From Rhizobium sp. NXC24 (GTDB lineage: Bacteria > Pseudomonadota > Alphaproteobacteria > Rhizobiales > Rhizobiaceae): 64,000 bases of DNA. A program made the position numbers and the translations under genes. Position 1 is the first letter of the stretch. Every line of letters starts with the position of its first letter. This document shows, piece after piece, positions 9,957 through 19,900 of this stretch. Where the stretch lies: assembly GCF_002944315.1 (NCBI RefSeq), contig NZ_CP024314.1:1550001-1614000 (forward strand), written 5' to 3'. The notes under the pieces are model-generated. The model did not search any database. It was not told the origin of the DNA and saw only the letters and a list, made by a program, of their open reading frames with translations.

Positions 9957-11387
9957 GTGGCCACAATGCAATTTCGGAATTATCGGGAAATCATCGCGCT
10001 CGCCGCCCCCATTGCCGGCATTCAGTTTGCTCAGGTCGCTCTTACCAGTACCGATCTCCTGGTGATGGGCTTCATCAGTGTTCAGGCGGTTGCTGCCGGC
10101 GGTCTCGCGATCCTGCTGTATAACCAACTGCGTACGATGTGCGTCGGCATGGTGACAGGCGTCGGCAACATGATTGCCGCCTCGGTCGGCCGAGGAGAAA
10201 AAAGAACCGGCACCTCATCCATTGACACCACTGCGCATGACGAAATTCGTGATTTGCTACGGGCGTCCATGCTGCTTGCGACGATCGTCGCGATCGCCGC
10301 GGGCATCATCCTCGTCGCGCTCAGCTATTGCCTGGTCTTTCTCGGGCAGAGCAGCGAGGTCGTCGAGCTTGCGAAACCGATCATGCTGACGCTCGCGCCG
10401 GGCTTGCTGCCAATGCTGTGGCTCAATGTCCTGCGTCAGTTTGCGGTCGGAATGCGTCGCGCCGGCTCGCTCTTGCGGGTTACGATCATCTCGATCGGCG
10501 TCAACGCCCTGCTCGACGGGGCTTTCATTTATGGATGGCTCGGCTTGCCGAAACTGGGCCTTGCAGGCATCGGTCTTGCAACCACGCTTGTCCAGATATG
10601 GACCTTTTTCGTTTATTTGCGCACAGTCCGGCGGGACGAAAAACTGAACGCCCTCCTCGCGCTGGATGGATGGCGGGCGCAGCCTGCGACGATAAGAAAA
10701 ATCGCCAGGATGGGAACGCCGATCGCATTGACCTACGGTTCCGAAGCGGCAATCACCTCGATCGCGACCGTCTTCATGGGGACGTTCGGTCCGGTCGCTC
10801 TCGCCGCTTCCAACATTGTCAATCAGCTCGCCTATATCGTCTACCAAGCCAATATCGGGCTGTCTCAAGGCTCGTCGATCCTGGTGAGCCGCACGGCCGG
10901 AAAAGGGCAGACTGGTGAAATCGGCGCGGTCGCGAGGCGCACCTTCACGATCAGCTTTTCCATCATGACGGCTGTTGGGCTCCTCTACGTCTTGCTTCCG
11001 CAGGCGGTGCTGCGCCCCTTCCTGGGTGATGAGGCCGATCCGGCCGTGCTCGCCGCCGCAACGACGCTCCTCTGGTTCGCCATAGCCCATCAGTTCTTCA
11101 AAGGTTCTCAAAATATCTGCATCGGGCTGCTGCGGGGGCTCGGAAACACGAAGGCTGGGCTGACAAACACGCTCATCGGCTACTGGTTGATCGGCATCCC
11201 GGCCATGGCGGTCTGCGGATATTGGATCGGCTGGGGCAGTTACGGCATCTGGTTCGGCCTTTGCGTCGGATTTGGAGCGACCAGCTTTCTGCTGTGGTGG
11301 CGTTTCATTGCGGACCTGAGAATGGCATCGGCTACGTCGCAAGACCCTGAATATCGGGCACCCGCCAGGCTTGGCGGAAAGGCATGA
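9957..11387 (+). CDS. MATE-family efflux transporter, probable metallophore exporter
   Basis: 476 residues counted from the GTG at 9957, which has GGGAG at 9 bp; the ATG at 9966 is the alternative. Two homologous halves give about twelve hydrophobic segments, with the MATE-typical NYREIIALAAPIAG start and a second-half GTPIALTYGSEA. It starts 4 bp after the SbnA-like gene, as last gene of the operon. MATE proteins export small organic molecules with H+ or Na+; the position makes the operon product the likely cargo. Staphyloferrin B uses an MFS exporter (SbnD), so this is a different exporter class. Confidence 0.85.
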   Translation: MATMQFRNYREIIALAAPIAGIQFAQVALTSTDLLVMGFISVQAVAAGGLAILLYNQLRTMCVGMVTGVGNMIAASVGRGEKRTGTSSIDTTAHDEIRDLLRASMLLATIVAIAAGIILVALSYCLVFLGQSSEVVELAKPIMLTLAPGLLPMLWLNVLRQFAVGMRRAGSLLRVTIISIGVNALLDGAFIYGWLGLPKLGLAGIGLATTLVQIWTFFVYLRTVRRDEKLNALLALDGWRAQPATIRKIARMGTPIALTYGSEAAITSIATVFMGTFGPVALAASNIVNQLAYIVYQANIGLSQGSSILVSRTAGKGQTGEIGAVARRTFTISFSIMTAVGLLYVLLPQAVLRPFLGDEADPAVLAAATTLLWFAIAHQFFKGSQNICIGLLRGLGNTKAGLTNTLIGYWLIGIPAMAVCGYWIGWGSYGIWFGLCVGFGATSFLLWWRFIADLRMASATSQDPEYRAPARLGGKA

Positions 11388-11414
11388 CGATATTCCGCAC
11401 ACCATACTAAAAGA

Positions 11415-11429
11415 TGATTGTATTCATCA
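11415..11429 (+). promoter_or_regulatory. IRO-box-like site (TGA-N9-TCA) upstream of the importer operon
   Basis: TGATTGTATTCATCA fits the TGA-N9-TCA pattern I recall for RirA-bound IRO boxes, and it also forms a GATGA-N6-TCATC palindrome. It lies 150 bp before the substrate-binding protein gene, in the only sizeable gap between the exporter and importer units. The pattern is short, so chance occurrence is possible; the siderophore-importer context raises its likelihood. Confidence 0.45.
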
Positions 11430-11579
11430 TGTTTTGTCGTTAAAGCAGACAATCACGATCAAGTTTTTCAGGCAAAAGCGCTGAGATGTCGTTTCTCCTT
11501 GAGCGGTGGAAGCGACGGATAGGCTGTGCCTGTTGAATGAACACTATGTTGTAACAAATATTGACCTGGAGGATTCGCC

Positions 11580-12548
11580 ATGAGGCGGCGCGTGTTGAGC
11601 GTGTGTAATATTGCAAGCATTATTGTCATGTTGATCTCGGGAAGCGCTTTCGCAGAGGAAAAACAGACGCTTTCGATCGTCGATGATCGTGGTGTGACCG
11701 TGCAAGCGCCAATCAATCCGAAGCGGATCGCCTCCGTTTCCTACCTTGCGGTCGATGTCGCGCTTGCCCTCGGCATCAAGCCTGTCGCGACCACCTACAT
11801 GACGGCCGGACGCCAACCGGACTACCTTCTTGGCCTGACAAAGGACATGAAGCAGATCGGGCAACGGGCAAAGCCCAATCTCGAACTGCTGTCGGAAGTC
11901 CGGCCCGACGTCATCATTGCCATGAAACGCTATACCGTCGGCAACGCCGCACAGTTCGAGAAGATCGCGCCCTATGTCGCCTATAACATGGAGCTTCTGA
12001 GCCAAAGCTATCAGGAGGTCAGTGACCTTTCGAAGCTATTCGGAAATCCGCAGCGCGGCGAAGAACTGAATGCAGCTTTCAAGAAGGATCTCAAAGATTT
12101 CGCCGCGAAGGCGCCGAAGGATGTGCACCCGCGTTTCCAGATCATGTGGGCGGGCGATACCCCCTTCTCCTTCCATACGGAAAACACCGCGGCGTCGATC
12201 GTTGCAGCGCTCGGAGGCGACAATATTGCCGGCCCGATGACGCAAAACGGCAAGTTCGGCCAAGAACTGAGCCTCGAATCAATGCTGGAAAAAGATCCGC
12301 AAGTGATCTTCGTCTACGACAGTGGACCGGATCGTCCGCATGAAAATAACCCCATCTGGCAGCAGCTCTCGGCAGTCAAGAACGGTCGCGTGTTCTATGT
12401 CGGTGACGAGTGGGTGGAAACCAATGGTCCGATCGCCCGTGAGCTGGTGCTGCGTGAGGCCGCCCATTACCTCTACCCTGACACCTTCCCTGCCGTCGAA
12501 ATCAAGGCGGAGGCGGCCAAGCTGATTCCGACCGAGCTGCAGAATTGA
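11580..12548 (+). CDS. Iron-siderophore-type ABC transporter, periplasmic binding protein (FecB/FepB class)
   Basis: 322 residues, ATG after TGGAGG. A signal peptide covers residues 1-25 (RRR, hydrophobic core, AFAEE). The TroA/FecB-type fold starts with TLSIVDDRGVTVQAP and PKRIASVSYLAVDVALALGI, followed by the class hallmark LELLSEVRPDVII. It captures a ferric- or other metal-chelate in the periplasm and hands it to the FecCD permeases encoded next. It follows the metallophore export operon, so the operon product is the likely ligand. No lipobox is visible. A TonB-dependent outer-membrane receptor is not in the window. Confidence 0.9.
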   Translation: MRRRVLSVCNIASIIVMLISGSAFAEEKQTLSIVDDRGVTVQAPINPKRIASVSYLAVDVALALGIKPVATTYMTAGRQPDYLLGLTKDMKQIGQRAKPNLELLSEVRPDVIIAMKRYTVGNAAQFEKIAPYVAYNMELLSQSYQEVSDLSKLFGNPQRGEELNAAFKKDLKDFAAKAPKDVHPRFQIMWAGDTPFSFHTENTAASIVAALGGDNIAGPMTQNGKFGQELSLESMLEKDPQVIFVYDSGPDRPHENNPIWQQLSAVKNGRVFYVGDEWVETNGPIARELVLREAAHYLYPDTFPAVEIKAEAAKLIPTELQN

Positions 12549-13576
12549 TGAGGCTTACGGCCGATGCGCGGCCACGGAATGATCTTCGATCGCTGGTGAT
12601 GACAATGATGATCGTGGTCGCTGCCGCGATTGTCGTCATCGGCGGGCTTCTGATCGGCGCAAAGCCGCTTCAGCCGCGTGCTCTTTGGATGGTCCTGTTA
12701 GCTCCCGACGGGAAAATCGATTCCATTCTCGTATGGACATTGCGGCTGCCGCGCAGCCTTGCGGCTTTCATCGGGGGCGCCGGTCTCGGCGTCTCCGGTT
12801 ATCTTCTGCAGACCCTGACGCGCAACCCGCTTGCCGGGCCGGGCCTGACCGGCGTGACATCCGGAGCGGTAACAGCAATCGTTTTCTGTTTCGTCTTCGT
12901 ACCGTGGCTCTCGTCCGTATATTATCCATTGGTTGGACTGGCGGGCGGTTTGGCGGCTGCGCTGTTGACCTTCTGGGTCTCACGCGGGGGCAGAGGACGA
13001 CCCTTGCATCTGGCGCTTGGCGGCATCAGCATCTCTTTGTTCCTCAGCGCGGTCACGACATACGTCCTCTTGTTGAGCGGACCGCAGGTGCCATCATTGC
13101 TTTTCTGGCTGTCCGGCGGCTTTCAGGGACGTTCGTGGACGCAGCTCACATACATGACCCCATGGGTGCTCATCGGCACCGCCGGCGCATTGGCATGCCA
13201 GCGAGTGATCGGCCTTCTCGCCCTCAGCGAACAGGCGGCGGCCGGGATGGGATTGCAGCTCTCGTTTTGGAAGCCGTTGCTGCTGCTTCTGGCGGTTTTC
13301 CCCGTAGCGGGTGTTACGCCGGTGGCCGGTCCTATCGCGTTCGTCGGTTTGGCCGCGCCGCATATCGCCCGGCTTTTGAGGCCGAACGGTCCGGGATGGA
13401 CCATTGCCCTGACCGCAGCGCTCGGCGGCCTGATGGTCGTTGCCGCCGATGTGATCGCGCGCAGCATTGCCGCTCCCCAAGAACTTCCGGTCGGGATCGT
13501 CACGGCGCTGATAGGAGGGCCGTTGTTCATCTACCTCGTGCAAAGCCGCAGCTTCTCGCTCAAGGGAGAAGCGTGA
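12548..13576 (+). CDS. FecCD-family ABC permease 1
   Basis: 342 residues from the ATG at 12548, which overlaps the stop of the binding-protein gene (TGATG); an in-frame TTG at 12545 is less likely. The hallmark LTRNPLAGPGLTGVTSGA loop and the GPIAFVGLAAPHIARLL motif near the C-terminus that contacts the ATPase define the iron-siderophore/vitamin B12 permease family. About nine to ten membrane segments. It forms the translocation channel with the next gene product. Confidence 0.92.
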   Translation: MRLTADARPRNDLRSLVMTMMIVVAAAIVVIGGLLIGAKPLQPRALWMVLLAPDGKIDSILVWTLRLPRSLAAFIGGAGLGVSGYLLQTLTRNPLAGPGLTGVTSGAVTAIVFCFVFVPWLSSVYYPLVGLAGGLAAALLTFWVSRGGRGRPLHLALGGISISLFLSAVTTYVLLLSGPQVPSLLFWLSGGFQGRSWTQLTYMTPWVLIGTAGALACQRVIGLLALSEQAAAGMGLQLSFWKPLLLLLAVFPVAGVTPVAGPIAFVGLAAPHIARLLRPNGPGWTIALTAALGGLMVVAADVIARSIAAPQELPVGIVTALIGGPLFIYLVQSRSFSLKGEA

Positions 13577-13578
13577 TC

Positions 13579-14613
13579 ATGGCCACTTCCTTGCCGCTCC
13601 GAAACACCGGCAGCACCGGGTTCCTGCTCGCCTTTGTCATCATCGCGCTCCTCTCCTTCGTGCTGGCGGTGTTCGTTGGGGTGGCCGATATTCCGGCATC
13701 GGATGTCCTCGCAGTGTTCACGGGAGGCGGCTCGCAGCAGGCGCACTCGATCATCATGGACATCCGCCTGCCTCGTATCATCACGGGAATACTGGCTGGC
13801 ATTCACCTCGCTGTTTCCGGCCTCATTCTTCAAAGCGTTACCCGCAACCCCCTCGCCGATCCATCGATCATGGGTGTCTCTCAGGGGGCAACGCTTGCAG
13901 TCACCATCTTCCTGCTGTTCACAGTCTATATTCACTATACCGGATCGACGACTGTCGCCGAGCTCCCCCTTGAATGGCTGCCCGCCGTTGGCACGGTGGG
14001 TGGTCTTCTGGCCGGCGGCATCATCTATCTGCTGGCGTTTCGCCTCGATTTGGGGCCGCTTCGCATCACGCTTTGCGGCATTGCCGTGGGAGCCGTCCTG
14101 CAAGCTCTCGCCATCGGATTGATCGCAGGCTGGGGCTCTGCGCGGATCGAAGTGCTGCTGGAATGGCTTTCGGGCAGTCTCTACGCGCGGAGTTGGGAAC
14201 ATGCCGCATTTCTGTTTCCATATACGATTGCCGGTCTCGCCGTCTTGCCCATGATCCGACGGCCACTGGAACTCCTGCGTTTCGAAGCCCCGATGGCCCA
14301 ATCCTTCGGGCTTTCCTACAAGCGGCAGTTTTCGCTTGCTCTGCTCCTGTCTTGCGTCCTCGCAGCAAGCGCGGTTGGCACAGTCGGCCCGATCGTCTTC
14401 ATCGGCCTCATCGTCCCCCACCTTGCCCGCTTTCTTGCCGGCAGACGCAATGCCCTCGTCCTGCCGCTGACGATCGCCCTCGGCGCGGTGACCGTGACTC
14501 TTGGAGATCTTGTCGGCCGGCTCATCGGGCAGGCCGACGAAATCCCGATCGGCATCGTCACGGCGATCTGCGGCGTTCCTATGCTCATCGCACTTCTTCG
14601 CAAAACCCCATGA
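13579..14613 (+). CDS. FecCD-family ABC permease 2
   Basis: 344 residues from the ATG at 13579, which has GGGAGAA at 8 bp; the GTG at 13573 is too close to that SD. The frame is open back to 12685 but only as a shadow of permease 1. Family hallmarks are SVTRNPLADPSIMGVSQGA and GPIVFIGLIVPHLARFL. It is the second half of a heterodimeric permease, FecC/FecD-like. Separated from permease 1 by 2 bp. Confidence 0.92.
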   Translation: MATSLPLRNTGSTGFLLAFVIIALLSFVLAVFVGVADIPASDVLAVFTGGGSQQAHSIIMDIRLPRIITGILAGIHLAVSGLILQSVTRNPLADPSIMGVSQGATLAVTIFLLFTVYIHYTGSTTVAELPLEWLPAVGTVGGLLAGGIIYLLAFRLDLGPLRITLCGIAVGAVLQALAIGLIAGWGSARIEVLLEWLSGSLYARSWEHAAFLFPYTIAGLAVLPMIRRPLELLRFEAPMAQSFGLSYKRQFSLALLLSCVLAASAVGTVGPIVFIGLIVPHLARFLAGRRNALVLPLTIALGAVTVTLGDLVGRLIGQADEIPIGIVTAICGVPMLIALLRKTP

Positions 14614-14620
14614 GGATGCC

Positions 14621-15409
14621 ATGCTGCTGTCCTGCTCCCGCCTATCCGTCGCCTATGGTCCCCGAAGAGCGCTGAACGCCCTCGATCTCTCCTTCAGGCC
14701 GGGCGAAATCCGCGCGCTGATCGGACCCAACGGCTCCGGAAAGAGCACGGCCTTGCAAGCCCTTTCCGGTCTGATCAAACCAGCCGGTGGGAACGCGGAG
14801 ATCGATGGCAGGCCGATCACATCCATGTCGCGGCGGCAATTGGCCAAACAGCTTGCCTTCCTGCCGCAGCAACCGGCCGCGCCTGACGAGATGACCGTGG
14901 CGCAACTGGTGCGGCAAGGTCGCTTCGCGCATGTCGGCCTGTTCAAAAGCTATGGGCCGCGGGATGAGGATGCCATTCGCTGGGCGCTGGAAAGCACAGG
15001 GCTCCACGGCTTTGCCGACAGGAGCCTGCGGGAACTGTCCGGCGGCGAGCGCCAGCGGGCTTGGATTTCGGCGGCGATTGCCCAGGAAGCACGGATTTTG
15101 CTGCTCGATGAGCCGACCTCGTTCCTCGACGTAGGCTACCAAGTGGAAGTTCTCGATCTCGTCCACCGGCTCAGCCGGGAAAAGGGTGTCACCATCATCA
15201 TGGCGATCCACGATCTCAATCAGGCGATGTCGGTTTGCGATCAGATCTCATTGCTCGACAGAGGCAATCTGGTCTTCGACGGTGATCCCAAGGTCCTAGC
15301 TGGCACTGGGCTCATCGAAAAAGTGTTCCGGGTAAAAGGTCGTTTTGTGCCGATCACCTCCGATGCGCCCCCGCATTTCGATGTCGAGCTTGCGCACCGG
15401 TATCACTAG
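14621..15409 (+). CDS. FepC/FecE-type ABC transporter ATPase
   Basis: 262 residues from the ATG at 14621. Walker A is GPNGSGKST (residues 35-43), the signature is LSGGERQR, Walker B is ILLLDEPTS, and the switch histidine is in AIHDLN. It energises uptake through the two FecCD permeases just upstream, 7 bp away. Last recognisable gene of the importer operon. Confidence 0.93.
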   Translation: MLLSCSRLSVAYGPRRALNALDLSFRPGEIRALIGPNGSGKSTALQALSGLIKPAGGNAEIDGRPITSMSRRQLAKQLAFLPQQPAAPDEMTVAQLVRQGRFAHVGLFKSYGPRDEDAIRWALESTGLHGFADRSLRELSGGERQRAWISAAIAQEARILLLDEPTSFLDVGYQVEVLDLVHRLSREKGVTIIMAIHDLNQAMSVCDQISLLDRGNLVFDGDPKVLAGTGLIEKVFRVKGRFVPITSDAPPHFDVELAHRYH

Positions 15410-15471
15410 GACGAGCGGAGTTGCAGTGGCTTCGGGAACCGATGGCAGACATCCAATACGGAGCCGCGAAA

Positions 15472-15765
15472 ATGTATCCGGAAGACCATGATCCGAACGC
15501 ATCCTCCCAGGATTGGCAGGCGGCCGCAAACAAGAAAGCCCGCTTCCATATCTTGTCCGGGCTTCTGTATCGCATGCATGTGATGCAGTGGCTTTTGGGC
15601 AATCTGCCCGCTCGCACCGGAGGGGATCGGCGATCCAGTCCCGACTATGCCCCCGGTGAACTTCAAAACAATGAGTTGGCAGACACTGAGCTAAGCGATC
15701 TGCGCCAGAAGGCTTTCATCTCCTCGATGCTCCATGCCGCCTCTTCCCGTTGGAAACGCTGCTGA
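15472..15765 (+). CDS. Small hypothetical protein after the importer operon
   Basis: 97 residues if the ATG at 15472 is used; it has GGAG at 8 bp. ATG at 15442 (107 residues) and an in-frame TTG at 15421 are alternatives. The protein is polar and mostly helical (HILSGLLYRMHVMQWLLGN), with a C-terminal Cys. No family recognised. It begins within 65 bp of the ATPase stop with no terminator between, so it may be the last gene of the uptake operon. Confidence 0.45.
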   Translation: MYPEDHDPNASSQDWQAAANKKARFHILSGLLYRMHVMQWLLGNLPARTGGDRRSSPDYAPGELQNNELADTELSDLRQKAFISSMLHAASSRWKRC

Positions 15766-15897
15766 CGGAGGGCAACGATCTTGCCGACACACGGAACAGG
15801 CAGGCGCAAAGGCGAACTTCCCGCCAACTTTTAATCGCAAGCCGCGTTCCTATATATACCGAACAAGTCATCTTTCTGCCTAAGGACAGGAGAAACA

Positions 15898-16887
15898 ATG
15901 CCCGGTGCAGTTCCGCGTTTCACTCAGCTTGCAGTCATCGTCGCCCTTGCCGTTGCTACGTCCCTTGCGAGCTTCAGCGATGCCGATGCGCGTCGTGCCG
16001 GCGGTTTTAGTGGATTCGGCAGCCGCGGGACGCGAACCTTTGACTCTCCGGCGATAACCCGCACAGCTCCAACGCAAGCCGCTCCCATCGACCGGACCAT
16101 GACGCCCCGGCCGCAGACCCAAACCCAAACGCAGTCGCCGATCAATACGCAGCCGCGTCCCAGCCTCTTCAACGGTTTCGGCCGGTCGATGATCGGCGGA
16201 TTGATAGCGGGCGGTCTTCTCGGCATGCTGCTCGGACACGGGTTCGGCGGCGGCTTCGGCTTCCTTGGCATGCTGCTGCAGATCGGCCTGATCATCGCGG
16301 CCATCAGCTTCGCCATGCGGTTTTTCGCCAACCGGCAGCGAACCTCTTATTCGGCATCGGGATCGAACGCGTCATACAATATGAGCGCGCCGCGGCCTTC
16401 TTCCTTCTCCATTCCGACGATAGGCGGTGGCGCTGCGAGCCAGGCGCCGCAAAGACATGCCAATGACGAGATCGGGCTGTCGCAAGCCGATCTCGACCGT
16501 TTCGAACAGCTTCTGACGGAAGTCCAATCGGCTTATGGCGCCGAGGACTACAACACCCTACGCCGTCTAACCACGCCGGAGGCAATGTCCTATCTTGCCG
16601 AGGAGCTCGGAGAGAATGCAACCAAAGGCGTCCGCAACAGCGTTTCCAACGTTCGTCTGCTGCAGGGCGATATTTCAGAAGCCTGGCGCGAAGGCAATGC
16701 CGAATATGCCACTCTTGCCATGCGCTATTCGAGCGTCGACGCGCTGCTCGACCGCACGACGGGCAGGCTCGTCGACGGCGACGATCGCAATGCGTCTGAG
16801 ACCACCGAAGTCTGGACCTTCGTGCGCCAGCCCGGTTCCGACTGGAAGCTTTCGGCTATCCAGGGAACGGAACTCCATCACGCTTGA
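15898..16887 (+). CDS. Tim44-like domain membrane protein
   Basis: 329 residues, ATG after GGACAGGAG. The N-terminus has a signal-like hydrophobic segment (residues about 8-28) and a low-complexity PQTQTQTQ linker. Two glycine-rich hydrophobic segments follow around residues 95-140 (MIGGLIAGGLLGMLLGHGFGG, shortened here to its character). The C-terminal 130 residues match the Tim44/MRPL45-like alpha/beta fold (DRFEQLLTEVQSAYGAEDYNTLRRL). Bacterial members are membrane-anchored with poorly defined roles. A 9-bp hairpin overlaps its stop codon. Confidence 0.85.
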   Translation: MPGAVPRFTQLAVIVALAVATSLASFSDADARRAGGFSGFGSRGTRTFDSPAITRTAPTQAAPIDRTMTPRPQTQTQTQSPINTQPRPSLFNGFGRSMIGGLIAGGLLGMLLGHGFGGGFGFLGMLLQIGLIIAAISFAMRFFANRQRTSYSASGSNASYNMSAPRPSSFSIPTIGGGAASQAPQRHANDEIGLSQADLDRFEQLLTEVQSAYGAEDYNTLRRLTTPEAMSYLAEELGENATKGVRNSVSNVRLLQGDISEAWREGNAEYATLAMRYSSVDALLDRTTGRLVDGDDRNASETTEVWTFVRQPGSDWKLSAIQGTELHHA

Positions 16888-16905
16888 GCCTGCCTCGGCA
16901 GGCTC
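16886..16905 (+). terminator. GC-rich hairpin at the end of the Tim44-domain gene
   Basis: GAGCCTGCC (16886-16894) pairs with GGCAGGCTC (16897-16905) and overlaps the TGA stop. There is no T-run, so it may be a transcript-end stabiliser or Rho-assisted terminator. It separates this gene from the oppositely oriented giant repeat gene. Confidence 0.5.
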
Positions 16906-16982
16906 AATGCCTTGTTCCGCGCAGCAATGATGACCAGCCGATCATAATGGTTGTCCATTTGCCATCTGGTCACCACCGAACG

Positions 16983-19900
16983 TCAGACCGTCAGGTAGGA
17001 CAAAGCGTCTGACGCGGAGCTGCTCGTCGTCAACGCCGCGAGCTGTGCCGAAGTCATGGAAGCGAGCTGACCTGACGTAAAGGCTTCAGCCTGGGACGTT
17101 GACAAGGCGGCCAGCGCACTGGTGCTCAGTCCCGAAATCGCGCTCGTGCTCAGGGAGATGATCTGCTCGGTTGAAAACGCGGCGAGGTCGGTAGCATCCA
17201 GTGCTGCGGCCTGCATGACGTCGAAGGAGCCGACCTGCGATGTCGACAGCGCTTCGATTTGCGCAGTGCTCATTGCCGCCACCTGGGCGTAGCTCAGCGA
17301 AGAAATCTGGCCTGTCGTCAAAGCCGCAATCTCGTCGGAGGATAGGGACGCGATGGCGGTCGTGGACAATCCTCTGATCGCTGTCGAACTAATCGCCGTA
17401 AGTTCCTCCGTCGAGAAGGTTTCCAAATCCGTGGTGGTCAACCCGGCAAGCCCGGTGGAACTCAATGCGGAGATCTGACTGGTGGAAAGCGCTTCGACCT
17501 GCTCCTCGCTAAGAACTGCGACTTGGTCGCTGCTCAATCCCGCAACGCCTGCCGTGCTCAAGGCCGCAATTTCGGTGGCGGAAAGCGTCACGATAAAGTC
17601 CGTGGATAGCCCCTTCATCGCGCTTGAGCTAATCGCACCGAGTTCTTCCGGTGAGAAAGTGTCCAGCATATCAAGGGTCAGGCCCTTCAGCGCCTCCGAA
17701 CTCAATCCAGCGATCTGACTGGTCGAGAGCGTTTCGACCTGCTCAACCGTCAAGGCGCCGGCCTGCGCGCTGCCGAGGCCTGCAACAGCCGTCGGACTTA
17801 AGGCGGCGATTTGCGCATCCGAAAGCGAGGCGATGTCGACGGTGCTCATGGCCGCAATCTGCTTGGAGGTGAGAGCGCCGACCTGGGCCGTCGTCAGGGC
17901 ATCCACCTGATCGGTGCTGAGGACTGCAATCTGGTTGGTGGTCAGACCCGATATGGCGGCTGTCCCCAGGGCTGCGACTTGGGACGCCGTCAGCGAGGCA
18001 ACCATTGCCGTTGACAAGCCCGAGACCGCGCTTGAACCGATCGCCGCGATCTCGGTCGTAGTGAAGGTATCCAGATCGTCCGCGCTGAGAGCCGCAATCT
18101 GTTTCGAGCTGAGCGCGCTGACCTGTACACTGGTCAGTGCCTCGACCTGATCGGTGCTGAGGACTGCGATCTGATCGGTGGTCAAGCCTGCTATGCCCGA
18201 CGTGCCAAGTGCTGCAACCTGCTCCTCCGAAAGCGAGGCGATGTCGCCGGTGCTCATGGCCGCAATCTGCTTCGAGGTCAGAGCGCCGACCTGCGCGGTC
18301 GTCAAAGCGTCCAACTGATCGGTGCTCAGCACTGCGATCTGATCGGTGGTGAGACCCGAAATGGCGGCCGTACCCAGCGCCGCAATTTGGGCGGCCGACA
18401 TTGAGGCGATCGTTGCCGTCGACAGGCCCGAAGCCGCACTCGAACCGATTGCCGCAAGCTCGGCTGAGGTGAAGGTATCCAGATCCTGCGCGCTAAGGGC
18501 GGCAATCTGTTTCGAGCTGAGGGCGCCGATCTGCACACTGGTCAGCGCCTCGACCTGATTAGTGTTCAGGGCAGCGATCTGGCCGGTGGTCAGACCCTCT
18601 ATCCCCGCTGTACCAAGTGCCGTGACCTGTTCCAGCGAAAGCGAGGCGATGTCGGCGGTGCTCAAGGCCGCAATCTGTTTCGAGCTGAGTGCGTGCATTT
18701 GTGCCGTCGTCAGGCCGTCCACCTGATCGGTGCTCAGCACTGCGATCTGATCGGTGGTCAACCCCACTATGGCCGCCGTACCCAGGGCTGCCATCTGGGT
18801 CGCCGATAGCGAGGCGATCGTTGCCGTCGACAGGCCCGAGATCGCGCTAGAATCGATCGCGGCCATTTCGGCAGTGGTGAAAGTATCCAGATCGTCCGCA
18901 CTGAGCGCCGCGATCTGCTTCGCGCTGAGCGCGCCCACTTGGGTACTGCTCAAGGCTTCAACCTGATCGGTGCTGAGCACCGCGATCTGATCCGTGGTCA
19001 GACCCTCTATCCCCGCAATGCCAAGTGCCGCGACCTGTTCCAACGAGAGCGAAGCGATATCGTCGGTGCTCAGGACTGCAATCTGCTTCGAGGTGAGAGC
19101 GCCAACCTGCGCGGTCGTCAAAGCGTCCAATTGAATGGTGCTGAGTGCCGCGATCTGATCGGTGGTTAGACCCGATATGCCCGCCGTGCCGAGCGCCGCG
19201 ACCTGCGTCGCCGACAGCGAGGCGATCGTTGCCGTCGACAGGCCCGAGACCGCAATCGAAGTGATTACGGCTATCTCCGCGGCAGTGAAGGTGTCGAGAT
19301 CCTCGGCGCTGAGGGAGGCAATCTGTTTCGAGCTAAGTGCGCCGACCTGGGTGCTGGTCAGGGCCTCGACCTGATCGGTGCTGAGCGCCGCGATCTGATC
19401 GGTAGTCAGACCTGCGATGCCCGCCGTGCTCAAAGAGGTGATCTGGCTTGCCGAAAGGGTAGCGATGTCGCCGGTGCCCAACGCCGCAACCTGTCGCGAG
19501 CCGAGCGCACCGATCTGAGCGTTGGTCAGAGCGTCCACCTGATCGGTACTAAGGGCCGCGATCTGCTTGGTGCTCAGTCCACTGACGCCGATCGTGCTCA
19601 GGGCCGCGATTTGAGCCGTTGTCAAGGAGGCGATCGCGTCCGTCGACAGGCCCGGGATCGCATTCGAACCGATCGCCGCTATCTCTTTCGTCGAGAACGT
19701 CGCTATATCGTCAGACCCCAATACCATAAGCTGTGTGGAACTGAGGGCACCGATCTGGGTGCTGGTCAAAGCCTCCATCTGCGCCGTGTTCAGGGCCGCG
19801 ATCTGCTTGGTGCTGAGCACATTGATATCTGCCGTACTCAACGATGCGATCTGGGTCGTCGTCAGGGAGGCGACGGTGTCTGTCGACAAGCCCGCGATGG

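Noticed and set aside
12685..13578. N-terminal extension of permease 2
   Set aside because: The frame overlaps permease 1 and is Arg/His-rich; SD and homology start at 13579.
6004..15765. NIS synthetase, NRPS or TonB receptor gene linked to the metallophore locus
   Set aside because: Looked for on both strands; none found in the window.
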